Positions 7,884 to 15,458 of a stretch of DNA of 64,000 nt are shown here, piece by piece. This DNA comes from Jeotgalibacillus malaysiensis. Its GTDB lineage: Bacteria > Bacillota > Bacilli > Bacillales > Jeotgalibacillaceae. The notes below the pieces were generated by a model. The model was not told the origin of the DNA. It saw only the letters and a list, made by a program, of their open reading frames with translations, and ran no database searches. Position 1 is the first letter of the stretch; every line of letters begins with the position of its first letter. Location of the stretch: contig CP009416.1 in assembly GCA_000818095.1 (NCBI GenBank), positions 321,501 to 385,500 of the forward strand, given 5' to 3'. The position numbers and the translations under genes are program-made.

Positions 7884-8798
7884 ATGGATACTCAGCATGT
7901 GCAGCAGACTGTTACGGACGACCTTGTTGTAAAAGCAATTGAAAGTAACCTTGCAATTATCAGATTTGACCGAAATCGAAGGGTTGCTTATGTGAACCAT
8001 CTTTTTGCACGGACAGTTGGATACAATACAAAAGAACTTGAGGGCAGACATCACCGTGATTTATGCTTTGAAACGTTTTCGGACAGCTTGGACTATGAAT
8101 CGTTTTGGAAGGGTTTGTTTAATGGTCAAACTTTTCAGGATAAAATTGAAAGAAAGCACCGTAATGGGCAATCAATTTGGCTGGATGCTACATATATGCC
8201 TGTCTATAATCAGGAGCAAAGTGAAGTCATTGGGGTTACAAAGGTTGCAATGGATATTTCCGATAGGTACAGGCAGACCAGTGAAATGGCTGCGGAGCTG
8301 AGAGCGGTCTCTGAAAATCTCAATGAACGTTCTAAACAAGGTATGATCAGAAGCCGTGAGCTGCTTGAGCATATAGCTGGAATTATGAACGCTTCAAAAG
8401 ATAATTCAGATACATTAGAGTTATTAAACGATAAAACAAACGAAATCAATGGTGTTGTGAAAACAATCAGGGAAATTGCCAGCCAGACCAACTTGCTGGC
8501 GCTGAATGCTACGATTGAAGCTGCGCGTGCAGGTGACCATGGAAGAGGCTTTGATGTTGTAGCAAAAGAAGTAAGGAAGCTATCGGAACGAGTGGAGAAA
8601 TCAATTAGTGAAGTAAAATCCACAGTGGATTCAATTACAAAAGAAGTAGACAAAATCACCACCGGCACCGGATCAGTCATGAAAAGAGTAAATGAAAGTC
8701 AGAAAAAAATTCAGATTACTGTTGAAGACTTTGAAGTGATTAAATCTTCTGCTGAGCAGCTTGATGACCAGGCGAAAGTGATTACAGACTTTATGTGA
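7884..8798 (+). CDS. Soluble PAS-domain methyl-accepting chemotaxis protein
   Basis: 304 residues from ATG 7884, preceded by TTGGAGG. A PAS domain spans about 15-128, then a short MCP signalling domain whose conserved hairpin tip ([12 protein letters not shown]) is at about 197-210. There is no membrane segment and no HAMP domain, so this is a cytoplasmic receptor like Aer/YfmS-type sensors, able to couple to CheA/CheW. The PAS domain could bind flavin, haem or a ligand. The signalling domain is short, with few heptads on either side of the tip. Own terminator follows. Confidence 0.87.
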   Translation: MDTQHVQQTVTDDLVVKAIESNLAIIRFDRNRRVAYVNHLFARTVGYNTKELEGRHHRDLCFETFSDSLDYESFWKGLFNGQTFQDKIERKHRNGQSIWLDATYMPVYNQEQSEVIGVTKVAMDISDRYRQTSEMAAELRAVSENLNERSKQGMIRSRELLEHIAGIMNASKDNSDTLELLNDKTNEINGVVKTIREIASQTNLLALNATIEAARAGDHGRGFDVVAKEVRKLSERVEKSISEVKSTVDSITKEVDKITTGTGSVMKRVNESQKKIQITVEDFEVIKSSAEQLDDQAKVITDFM

Positions 8799-8845
8799 TA
8801 ATAAATGGATCAGGTGCTTTTATGCAGCTGATCCATTTATTATAA
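8799..8845. terminator. Bidirectional terminator between convergent genes
   Basis: AATAAATGGATCAG and CTGATCCATTTATT arms around a 12-14 base loop, AT-rich at both ends; serves the chemoreceptor gene and the convergent hydrolase gene. Confidence 0.85.
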
Positions 8846-8860
8846 CGCAATGATGGTCCT

Positions 8861-9490
8861 TTATTTTTCAATGAAATACTTGATCTGCGTCATGACTTCA
8901 GTCAGGGCATCTAAGGAATTGTGTGTATCATATAATCCCGCATCCAATGAATGGTTCCCTTCAGAAATGATTGATGTATGTATGCCTTTTCGACCGAGGG
9001 TAAGGAGCTGTTCATTGTTGTAATGCGGATCTTTATCGCCAATCACTAACAGCTGCTCGTGCTCACTGTGAAGCATACCTTCTAAGACTGGATCCAGTTT
9101 TAAAAGAGGTGTAAGCAGGATCATTTTAGCGTCAGCAAATGTTTCTCTTTGCATCAGATCGCACGCAATCGGGATCGTACCAAGTGATTTTCCGAGAAAA
9201 ATCACACTTTGATAAGCGTGCTGAGTCAAAACCTCTGATAGAACCGGGTTAACATCGTTCATCATTGTGTCAATCATCTCATCCATCGGTTTCTTCAAAA
9301 TATCCTCTTTAAATGAATAATGGACCTGGACGATATCAATCTTTTTTTCAAGCATCAGCATGGTTGAGTAATAAAATAATGGTTTTTCATAGGTATAACC
9401 TGCTCCGGAAAACATAAAGCAGACCGTGTCTGAACCTGAATGAATATGTGTATATTTAGTTGTACCCGTGACATTTTTATAAACGTTCAT
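8861..9490 (-). CDS. Alpha/beta-hydrolase family protein
   Basis: 209 residues with a Gly-Lys-Ser102-Leu-Gly nucleophile elbow, an acid near Asp152/Asp154 (Gly-Asp-Lys-Asp) and His180 in Gly-Asn-His-Ser-Leu near the C-terminus: a complete triad. No signal peptide. The oxyanion region near Phe-Ser-Gly-Ala-Gly is typical of small dienelactone-hydrolase-like enzymes. Substrate unknown. GGAGATCTC precedes the ATG. Next gene upstream (DUF4256) is 33 bp away and probably in the same operon. Confidence 0.8.
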   Translation of the reverse strand: MNVYKNVTGTTKYTHIHSGSDTVCFMFSGAGYTYEKPLFYYSTMLMLEKKIDIVQVHYSFKEDILKKPMDEMIDTMMNDVNPVLSEVLTQHAYQSVIFLGKSLGTIPIACDLMQRETFADAKMILLTPLLKLDPVLEGMLHSEHEQLLVIGDKDPHYNNEQLLTLGRKGIHTSIISEGNHSLDAGLYDTHNSLDALTEVMTQIKYFIEK

Positions 9491-9523
9491 TGAGATCTCC
9501 TTTTAATCAATTTTAGGAACGAT

Positions 9524-10075
9524 TCAAACTTTCAGTACGCCGCGAAAACCTCTTGAAGCGTAATAGGAGTCTGCGCCATTGTGATAGACAAATACAGTAT
9601 CATAGCGGCGGTCGCAGAAAAGGGCACCACCTTTACTCCTGATTGCGTCAGGCGTTTTCACCCAGCTCGATGTTTTCAGATCAAAGCTTCCAAACTCCTG
9701 CAGCTTACGGTATTGTTCTTCAGTCAGTAGGTCAATCCCCATCTCATCAGCCTTATTCATTGCGCTGTTTTCAGGAGGAAACTTCTTTCTTGCTTCAAGC
9801 GCAGCATGATCATAACACACACTCCTGCGGCCTTTAGGGCTTTCTGGTGCACAATCCACAAAAATAATACCATCCTCTTCAACGTTAAGCACCACGACAT
9901 CCGGCTCGCCTTTACTTTCTTCCATTTCATTCAGCGACCATAGTTTTTCCGGTTGAGCCAGCAGTTTTTGCTCTACATGCTGCCACTCGATTCCAGGGTG
10001 CCGCTCCATATGTTTCTCAAATCTTTCTTTCAACACAGATAATAGTTTTGTTTGTTGTTCTGTAGGTAATGCCAT
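9524..10075 (-). CDS. DUF4256 family protein
   Basis: 183 residues, soluble, without signal. Segments such as Asp-Cys-Ala-Pro-Glu-Ser-Pro, Leu-Thr-Glu-Glu-Gln-Tyr-Arg, Ser-Ser-Trp-Val-Lys-Thr-Pro and Tyr-Tyr-Ala-Ser-Arg-Gly-Phe-Arg-Gly-x-Leu match my memory of DUF4256, a widespread bacterial family of unknown function. GGGGGACTG precedes the ATG. Confidence 0.8.
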   Translation of the reverse strand: MALPTEQQTKLLSVLKERFEKHMERHPGIEWQHVEQKLLAQPEKLWSLNEMEESKGEPDVVVLNVEEDGIIFVDCAPESPKGRRSVCYDHAALEARKKFPPENSAMNKADEMGIDLLTEEQYRKLQEFGSFDLKTSSWVKTPDAIRSKGGALFCDRRYDTVFVYHNGADSYYASRGFRGVLKV

Positions 10076-10213
10076 TCCACAGTCCCCCTGCTAAAATTGT
10101 CATTCCATTCCTCAACCATTTCGCTATCTATAATGGAAATACCTGCATGAACTAATAACCATATTGTGGTAAGGTTAAATAAATCACAAGTATTAGAAGT
10201 GAGGGATCATATT

Positions 10214-10462
10214 GTGAACACTCATAAGTATATGAATCTATCCGCATTATTTTTTGTGCTGGGTGTATTAGCCTGGCTGCCAAATCTGATTCTGGATTAC
10301 GGCACACCGCTCACACTCCTATCCATGCTCTTTGGCGCACTCGGTATCGTATTTGCCGGCATCGCAAGAAACTGGCTGCTGGTTGTTGCAAATTTGTTTG
10401 TGATGTTCAGTTTCTTTTTGGTGATGGGGTTGGGGTATTATTTGTATAGTTTGGATGTGTGA
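10214..10462 (+). CDS. Small membrane protein, three spans
   Basis: 82 residues if started at GTG 10214, which has GTGAGGGA eight bases upstream; another GTG at 10166 would add 16 residues but has no ribosome site. Three hydrophobic segments at about 10-30, 33-52 and 57-78. Unrecognised family. Confidence 0.6.
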   Translation: MNTHKYMNLSALFFVLGVLAWLPNLILDYGTPLTLLSMLFGALGIVFAGIARNWLLVVANLFVMFSFFLVMGLGYYLYSLDV

Positions 10463-10518
10463 GGTTACTTAGAAAAATTCTATTTTTAATTACAAATAAG
10501 AGTGCGATCTGAACTTGT

Positions 10519-10554
10519 AAAGCCGCCTGTATATTGTGCAACAGACGGCTTTTT
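10519..10554 (+). terminator. Terminator downstream of the small membrane gene
   Basis: AAGCCGCCTGT and ACAGACGGCTT arms with T run. Confidence 0.8.
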
Positions 10555-10609
10555 AATTGTTACTCTATATGAGAAATAAATTTGCGATTTACATGATATC
10601 TTTAATTCT

Positions 10610-10840
10610 TTAACGATCTGCAAGATTCCTTAATGTTTCATCAAAGTTATTGAAAAGATCCTTCATTCCATCTGAAAATTCCTGATCAATACAATAATAG
10701 ACTTCACAATTTAGCTTGTCCTGCCAGTTTAATAAAATTGAATTGTTGTCTTTACACTTTTTTAGGCGAATGCGCTCCAGAACTTCTAGAGGAAGAACAA
10801 TACCAAGATTGTTATTGACCCGTTTAATTTTCCGTTCCAT
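10610..10840 (-). CDS. AbrB/MazE-type swapped-hairpin protein, orphan antitoxin-like
   Basis: 76 residues from ATG 10840, preceded by GGTGGTGA. The N-terminal half (Lys-Ile-Lys-Arg-Val-Asn-Asn-Asn-Leu-Gly-Ile-Val-Leu-Pro) has the pattern of the SpoVT/AbrB/MazE DNA-binding hairpin; the C-terminal half is acidic, like the toxin-binding tail of MazE antitoxins. No toxin-like frame lies on either side: upstream is a divergent acetyltransferase gene, downstream a convergent terminator. It may be a solitary transition-state regulator or a lone antitoxin. The short, AT-rich context differs a little from the neighbours. Confidence 0.62.
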   Translation of the reverse strand: MERKIKRVNNNLGIVLPLEVLERIRLKKCKDNNSILLNWQDKLNCEVYYCIDQEFSDGMKDLFNNFDETLRNLADR

Positions 10841-10976
10841 CTTATTCACCACCATTTTAGTGATACCACGAGTCTTTTAGAAATACTGTATTTTTAAGCT
10901 TATTTCGTATTCATAATATAAACGTTTATATTTGTATTATAAATGTACTGCTAAGTTATTTAAAAGGAGAAAAACA

Positions 10977-11462
10977 ATGTCACTTTACCAGGTTCAATAT
11001 ATGACAATAGAAGCTGCACAACAAATTAATCAATGGACTTATGAAGAACCATACGACTTATACAGTATGTCCGGGGATCCGGATGATCTTGATGAATTGA
11101 TGGATGGGACGTACTTTGCCGTTTATGAAAACGCTCAGCTCATCGGATATTTTTGTTATGGGAAGAATGCGCAGGTTCCTGCGGGAAGGAAAGCTGGGCT
11201 TTATGAGGAGACGGCCTATTTGGATATCGGGCTCGGGTTACATCCGGAGCTGACAGGAGACGGAAAAGGATTCAGCTTTTTGTCTTCGGGTCTGGCATTC
11301 GGTCAAGCTGAATATAGCGCCGGAAAATTCCGTCTCAGTGTTGCCGATTTCAACAAAAGAGCCATTCGTCTCTATGAAAATGCAGGGTTTGAAGAGACAG
11401 CATCCTTTGTACATGTAAACAACGGACATGAAATTGAATTTCTATTGATGGAAAAAGTATAG
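10977..11462 (+). CDS. GNAT acetyltransferase
   Basis: 161 residues from ATG 10977 (AAAAGGAG before it). The core shows Tyr-Phe-Ala-Val-Tyr-Glu, Ile-Gly-Tyr-Phe-Cys, Leu-Asp-Ile-Gly-Leu-Gly-Leu and a C-terminal Leu-Ser-Val-Ala-Asp-Phe-Asn-x-Arg-Ala-Ile-Arg-Leu-Tyr-Glu-x-Ala-Gly-Phe motif typical of the acetyl-CoA-binding fold. The usual Arg/Gln-x-x-Gly-x-Gly/Ala loop is replaced by Leu-Thr-Gly-Asp-Gly-Lys-Gly. Substrate unknown. Confidence 0.82.
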   Translation: MSLYQVQYMTIEAAQQINQWTYEEPYDLYSMSGDPDDLDELMDGTYFAVYENAQLIGYFCYGKNAQVPAGRKAGLYEETAYLDIGLGLHPELTGDGKGFSFLSSGLAFGQAEYSAGKFRLSVADFNKRAIRLYENAGFEETASFVHVNNGHEIEFLLMEKV

Positions 11463-11592
11463 TTAGAATCGTATCCACTCAACATTGCCGATTTTCTCTA
11501 TTCGCTATATGCTGAAAGAAAAAAACATTCACCCATATCTTTTTTGCTTGCCTGCTCGTTATAAGGGTGAGAGTACGAAGGAGGGACTGTTG

Positions 11593-12243
11593 ATGCGCGC
11601 ACATTTAACAGTAGTAAAAGAACGGCAGAATGAGAGTGTGGAAGAGGTTATTCAAAAGCTTCAGGCTTACTGCAGATGGCTGACAAAGGATAAGTGGGAC
11701 GGGGAAGAGATCGCTCAGGAAGCGCTTCTGAAGGCGTATCGCGTTTATCCGGAAGAGCGATGGAAGACAGCACTATTAAAGAAAATCGCTTATCACCTCT
11801 GGGTTGATCAGCAGCGTACCAGAAAAACGATGGCAGCTTTTCCTGCAGAAGAAGGGTCCACGGAGTCCCGACTTCATGATATTGAGGAACTGCTCGACGC
11901 ATTGACAAAGCGCCTTACACCAAAACAACTGATCTCTTTTATTTTAAAAGAAGGATTTCAATACAAAATATCCGAGATTGCAGATCTTCTGAACATGACT
12001 GAACCTGGTATCAAAGCACTGCTGAATCGTGCACGCAGAAGATTAAAAGGGATGTCCGAATCTGACATTCAGTCATTTTGGGAAGAAGAGCTGTATGACG
12101 AATTATTCCCGGTCCTGGTTGATGCAGTCTCCATGCAGGACCCGGAAAAGCTTTTAGCGATGCTGCCTGCGATCTTTACATCATCTGCCGCTCTCCCGAA
12201 ACGGACTGCTGTCCCTTCACATCGTCTCTCACTAGCAGCGTAA
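11593..12243 (+). CDS. Sigma-70 family (ECF-like) sigma factor ending in Ser-Leu-Ala-Ala
   Basis: 216 residues from ATG 11593, preceded by GAAGGAGGG; the upstream extension has no ribosome site. Region 2 is at about 17-80 ([12 protein letters not shown]) and region 4 at about 100-155 with a clear helix-turn-helix ([11 protein letters not shown]). A 60-residue tail follows and ends Ser-Leu-Ala-Ala, the same last three residues (Leu-Ala-Ala) as the ssrA degradation tag. No anti-sigma gene is adjacent; instead a clpP paralog begins 16 bp downstream. The tail may be a degron read by ClpXP, which is inference. Confidence 0.85.
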   Translation: MRAHLTVVKERQNESVEEVIQKLQAYCRWLTKDKWDGEEIAQEALLKAYRVYPEERWKTALLKKIAYHLWVDQQRTRKTMAAFPAEEGSTESRLHDIEELLDALTKRLTPKQLISFILKEGFQYKISEIADLLNMTEPGIKALLNRARRRLKGMSESDIQSFWEEELYDELFPVLVDAVSMQDPEKLLAMLPAIFTSSAALPKRTAVPSHRLSLAA

Positions 12244-12259
12244 GAAGGGGGAAGTGGAC

Positions 12260-12844
12260 ATGGCGACAATTCCGTATGTGATTGAACAATCCAGAAATGG
12301 AGAACGTTCCTACGACATTTATTCACGTTTATTGAAAGATAGAATCATTATGGTCAGTGAGGAAATTAATGATCATATGGCAAATAGTATTGTGGCACAG
12401 CTGTTGTTTCTTGCAGCTGACAATCCTGAAAAGGAAATATCGCTTTATATTAACAGCCCCGGTGGTTCCACCTCAGCAGGTTTTGCGATCTATGATACGA
12501 TGCAGTACATTCAGCCGGACGTCCGCACGATCTGTACCGGCATGGCCGCCTCATTTGGCGCGATGCTGCTGATTGGCGGGACAAAAGGAAAGCGGATGAC
12601 GCTGCCAAACAGTGAAGTCATGATTCACCAGCCACTCGGAGGTGCAAGGGGGCAGGCGACAGATCTTGAAATTTCAGCAAAAAGAATTCTGAAGCTGCGC
12701 AAGCATATCAATGAAATCATTGCGGAGCGAACAGGGCAGCCGATTGAAAAAGTTGCAGCAGATACGGATCGTGATTATTTTATGACGGCAGAAGAAGCGC
12801 TTGGGTATGGGATTGTGGATGAGATTATTACACAAAATAAATAG
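12260..12844 (+). CDS. clpP: ATP-dependent Clp protease proteolytic subunit, second-type paralog
   Basis: 194 residues from ATG 12260 with AAGGGGG upstream (GTG 12254 is too close to it). All parts of ClpP are present: Ser98 in Gly-Met-Ala-Ala-Ser-Phe-Gly-Ala-Met, His123 in Met-Ile-His-Gln-Pro and Asp172 near Asp-Arg-Asp-Tyr-Phe. Compared with the canonical Bacillus ClpP remembered by me, the stretch after the catalytic Ser differs (Phe-Gly-Ala-Met-Leu-Leu-Ile-Gly-Gly) and the C-terminal tail is short. The usual housekeeping clpP stands elsewhere in Bacillales genomes, so this is probably an accessory copy, tied by operon structure to the sigma factor. Confidence 0.9.
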   Translation: MATIPYVIEQSRNGERSYDIYSRLLKDRIIMVSEEINDHMANSIVAQLLFLAADNPEKEISLYINSPGGSTSAGFAIYDTMQYIQPDVRTICTGMAASFGAMLLIGGTKGKRMTLPNSEVMIHQPLGGARGQATDLEISAKRILKLRKHINEIIAERTGQPIEKVAADTDRDYFMTAEEALGYGIVDEIITQNK

Positions 12845-12852
12845 AGGTCATT

Positions 12853-12896
12853 AAAAAGTTGAAGCCGGAGAGCTAAATGCCGGTTTCAACTTTTTT
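12853..12896. terminator. Bidirectional terminator overlapping the MFS stop codon
   Basis: AAAAAGTTGAAGCCGG and CCGGTTTCAACTTTTT arms. The right arm encodes the last residues of the convergent MFS gene. Confidence 0.9.
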
Positions 12897-14096
12897 AATT
12901 TCTTTTACTTTTTGAGGATGAGGTAAGTTCCTCGTCAGAAAAACAGTCACAAGTAACATCACAAGAATGCCTGATAAAACGGCGAATTTGATAGATAGAT
13001 AAAAGGTGAAACAGGCTAAAATAGCAGTTGTTACGATGATTAAAAATGCTTCTATGAGATGAAAAAAACTGACAACACGTCCTATTGATTTGACAGGAAT
13101 ACTTTGCTGTATAAGTGTTAAAAAGCCTGTATTTGCAAAAGCTAACGCTATACCAAGTATAAAAACGCCTATATTAGCAATTAAAAAGTGAGGTGCAGTT
13201 GCAAAGATCAGATAGCCGGCTGCTGTTGTGACAGAGCCTGCCCCAATCATTGCTGATATCTTCAAAGCCTGAGAAAGAACAATATTGATAAATGACCCTA
13301 CTAATATTCCGGCGCCCGCACAACTGACCAGCAGCCCGTATTGATGATCTGACAGTAAAAGTACTTCCTTTGAAAACGAAACTTCAAGCGAATCGACTGC
13401 CGTCTGCATGACAATAAATAAAGTGAAAACAAGATAGATTAACCAAATCGCCGGGTGGGTTTCTCTGAATCGTAAAGTACTCTTCCAATCTTCAATTAAA
13501 CCTGTTTTGAGTGAAAAGGATGACCCTTGATAACGAAATTCCAATTCTTCATTGAAGGAAATAAATAGTACCAAGACCGCTGAAAATATAAGAGCAAGTG
13601 CATTAATATAAATTGCAGTAGCCGGACTGCCTGTCATGAGGATGAATCCCGCAATCGCTGGTCCAAGTAAAAATGAACCTGAATCCAGCAGGCTTCTGAC
13701 AGCGTTAAATCGCTGCAGTTGTGTAACTGGAATAAGCTGAGCTGTGAAACTCATTACTGCCGGCTGCAAAATAGAAGAGAGTACCTGCAGCAAAAACACA
13801 AATAAGTAACTGGCCCAGAGTATGTCTGGAAACAATCCGATCCCTGCAACTAGTAAGCTTTGAGCGAAAGTAAGGAAAAGGAGTAACCCTTTTTTCTGAA
13901 CACGATCTACCAGACTTCCACACCATAAGGAAGTGAGAAGGGCAGCAGCGGGGCGGATGATATAGAGTAATCCAACTGCAGCTGCAGAGCCGGTCTGATT
14001 AAATATGATTAAGTTAAGTGCAATAAAATAAATCCAGGATCCAATACCTGTGAGTCCAATTGAACTTAATAAAAGTACAGCATTTCTGTTCATCAT
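12873..14096 (-). CDS. MFS efflux-type transporter under T-box control
   Basis: 407 residues, about twelve membrane segments; the first loop contains Ser-Leu-Val-Asp-Arg-Val-Gln-Lys-Lys-Gly, the MFS motif A region. Resembles the MefA/antibiotic-efflux or 'enterobactin exporter'-like branch (MFS_3). AAAGGGCGG precedes ATG 14096 (a second ATG at 14093 is possible). The gene is preceded by a complete T-box leader, so transcription should rise when a specific tRNA is uncharged. That suggests transport connected with an amino acid or peptide rather than plain drug export. Its 3' end lies within a terminator shared with clpP. Confidence 0.87.
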   Translation of the reverse strand: MMNRNAVLLLSSIGLTGIGSWIYFIALNLIIFNQTGSAAAVGLLYIIRPAAALLTSLWCGSLVDRVQKKGLLLFLTFAQSLLVAGIGLFPDILWASYLFVFLLQVLSSILQPAVMSFTAQLIPVTQLQRFNAVRSLLDSGSFLLGPAIAGFILMTGSPATAIYINALALIFSAVLVLFISFNEELEFRYQGSSFSLKTGLIEDWKSTLRFRETHPAIWLIYLVFTLFIVMQTAVDSLEVSFSKEVLLLSDHQYGLLVSCAGAGILVGSFINIVLSQALKISAMIGAGSVTTAAGYLIFATAPHFLIANIGVFILGIALAFANTGFLTLIQQSIPVKSIGRVVSFFHLIEAFLIIVTTAILACFTFYLSIKFAVLSGILVMLLVTVFLTRNLPHPQKVKEIKKVETGI

Positions 14097-14109
14097 GACA
14101 CCGCCCTTT

Positions 14110-14395
14110 CATTAATGAAAAACAAAAAATCTCACCCCCAGGACAATTTGTCCTGAGGGCGAGATTCCGTCGCGGTGCCACCTCAGTTTGCCAATATGTC
14201 ACCATATTAGCCTTTTCAGGTACAAGATCTATACCCAAGCCTGTTAACGGAGGCGTCCGTTCTGCCATCACACTGATCCGGCAGAATGCTCTGAGGCTTG
14301 CTTCAATAACCTTCCACCTGCTCCTTTTCACCGTCCGGAGCTCTCTGTTGAAGTTTCTGGTTATCTACTGTTCTCTTCATCGCATGTAAATGTCA
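14110..14395 (-). promoter_or_regulatory. T-box leader (tRNA-sensing), specifier CAA (Gln)
   Basis: On the minus strand the conserved T-box sequence AGGTGGCACCGCG sits at 14171-14183, followed by a terminator at 14124-14166. Stem I carries an AGTA E-loop at about 14367, the AGAGAG and GGTG motifs, and the pair ATAACC/GGTTAT. After GGTTAT come T-GAA-G and then CAA at 14298-14300, the specifier position by comparison with the GAA-N-specifier arrangement and the ten bases to GAGC seen in B. subtilis glyQS. The acceptor-pairing bulge TGGC expects discriminator base G, which fits tRNA-Gln and not tRNA-Ala. So uncharged tRNA-Gln is the most likely inducer. Confidence 0.85.
14124..14166 (-). terminator. 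T-box leader terminator
   Basis: ATCTC-CCCTCAGGACA and TGTCCTGGGGG-GAGAT arms followed by TTTTTTG on the minus strand; the competing antiterminator uses the T-box sequence just upstream. Confidence 0.88.
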
Positions 14396-14399
14396 GATG

Positions 14400-14430
14400 A
14401 TTATACCACTAAATGTAAGAGTGGAGTCAA
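14400..14430 (-). promoter_or_regulatory. Promoter of the T-box transcript
   Basis: Minus strand TTGACT (14425-14430) and TATAAT (14400-14405) with a 19-base spacer. Spacing is a little long, but both hexamers are near consensus and the T-box RNA begins directly after. Confidence 0.6.
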
Positions 14431-14476
14431 GATTAGATTTTGATTGGAGTGTGCGCTGCGTCCTGAATTGCTGTTA

Positions 14477-14603
14477 CTACCGTCGATTGTGCGCTTACTA
14501 CCGTCGCCAGTCGTGTCGCTACCATCAACCCAGGTGTATCCTGCCGTCGCGGAACTGCACACGAACATCACCAGCGAAAACACTACCGTCAACGAAAGAG
14601 AGA
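14477..14603. repeat. 21-bp periodic intergenic repeat, GACGGTAG family, copy B
   Basis: On the plus strand CTACCGTC-type cores start at 14477, 14498, 14519, 14541, 14562 and 14583, i.e. steps of 21, 21, 22, 21 and 21. Read on the minus strand it aligns unit by unit with copy A at 918-1044, including the one 22-bp step; identity by eye is about 80 percent. It separates the T-box promoter from the convergent end of the 14654 gene. Confidence 0.85.
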
Positions 14604-14653
14604 TACTTTTATTCCAATATAAAAGCAGGGGAAGATTCCCCCCCTGCTTAACC

Positions 14654-15439
14654 TCACAGCTCCGGCCACCTCAATCGTTGCCGTTCATTTTCAAGCACCT
14701 GTCCGCCATCAGATTTCACTTTTTGCAAAAGATCATGAAGCTGCATTTCTTCTGTAGCATCCGGGTCGATATCTAGCTTTTCAAGCATCTGAGCATGCTT
14801 TTCACGCTCCTGTGCGATCTGCTTATAATAATCACGGTGCAGATCCGGCAGCTCACGCCAGGCGTCCAGATCTTTCATTGTTTCGATCCAGTCAGCGATA
14901 ACACCGGCATTTTTACTCATCAGCTGCAGTTTCTGATAATGGAGCAGATCAAAATGAGCTGCGCATTCCTGAAGGATATCTACATCTTCATCGAAAATCT
15001 GATGTGGTGTAGCAATGAAGCTTTTAAAGCGTTTATGCTGTTCTGAAAAAGCCAGGTGCTGATCATATAATTGTTCAATTACTTGCTTTGCCTCAGTCAT
15101 ATGGTCATGGTTGTGTATTTTGATCAGATCAAGTGGATCGGTAAACACTTCGATTTGAATGAAAGACTGGTCATTTACAGACTCACTAATTGACTGGATC
15201 AGCACGTTAAACAACACAAGGGGGGAGAAGGCTTTCATCGCATCTGTTTTATTGCTCTCACCGGAGGATAGAATCGCACTGCCTTTTACTTTTTGATTGC
15301 GCTGGTAGATCACTCTGAAGTATGTCTCACCATCTACAACACAAAAATGCGGATTCACTACGCAGTGCTCCAGCATTTTCTTAAAAGTCTTGGCATTCTT
15401 CTCAACTGCCGCTGTCGATTCAGTCTGAACAGCCATCAT
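14654..15439 (-). CDS. Hypothetical soluble protein, partner of the VWA lipoprotein
   Basis: 261 residues, no signal or membrane segment, helical and rich in Asp, His, Gln and Leu in the C-terminal half. Not recognised. It starts 19 bp after the VWA lipoprotein gene with AAAGGGG before the ATG, so both are in one operon that is driven by the ECF-type promoter at 16885-16910. Because the lipoprotein is outside the membrane and this protein is inside, a direct contact is not expected unless another membrane protein joins them. Confidence 0.65.
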   Translation of the reverse strand: MMAVQTESTAAVEKNAKTFKKMLEHCVVNPHFCVVDGETYFRVIYQRNQKVKGSAILSSGESNKTDAMKAFSPLVLFNVLIQSISESVNDQSFIQIEVFTDPLDLIKIHNHDHMTEAKQVIEQLYDQHLAFSEQHKRFKSFIATPHQIFDEDVDILQECAAHFDLLHYQKLQLMSKNAGVIADWIETMKDLDAWRELPDLHRDYYKQIAQEREKHAQMLEKLDIDPDATEEMQLHDLLQKVKSDGGQVLENERQRLRWPEL

Positions 15440-15458
15440 GAAAACCCCTTTCTAACCG

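Noticed and set aside
10932-10976. Longer N-terminus for the GNAT protein at 10977
   Set aside because: The extension has no ribosome site, whereas AAAAGGAG fits ATG 10977.
14401-14592. Minus-strand frame through repeat copy B similar to the one above
   Set aside because: Similarity is explained by the DNA repeat; it also overlaps the T-box promoter.
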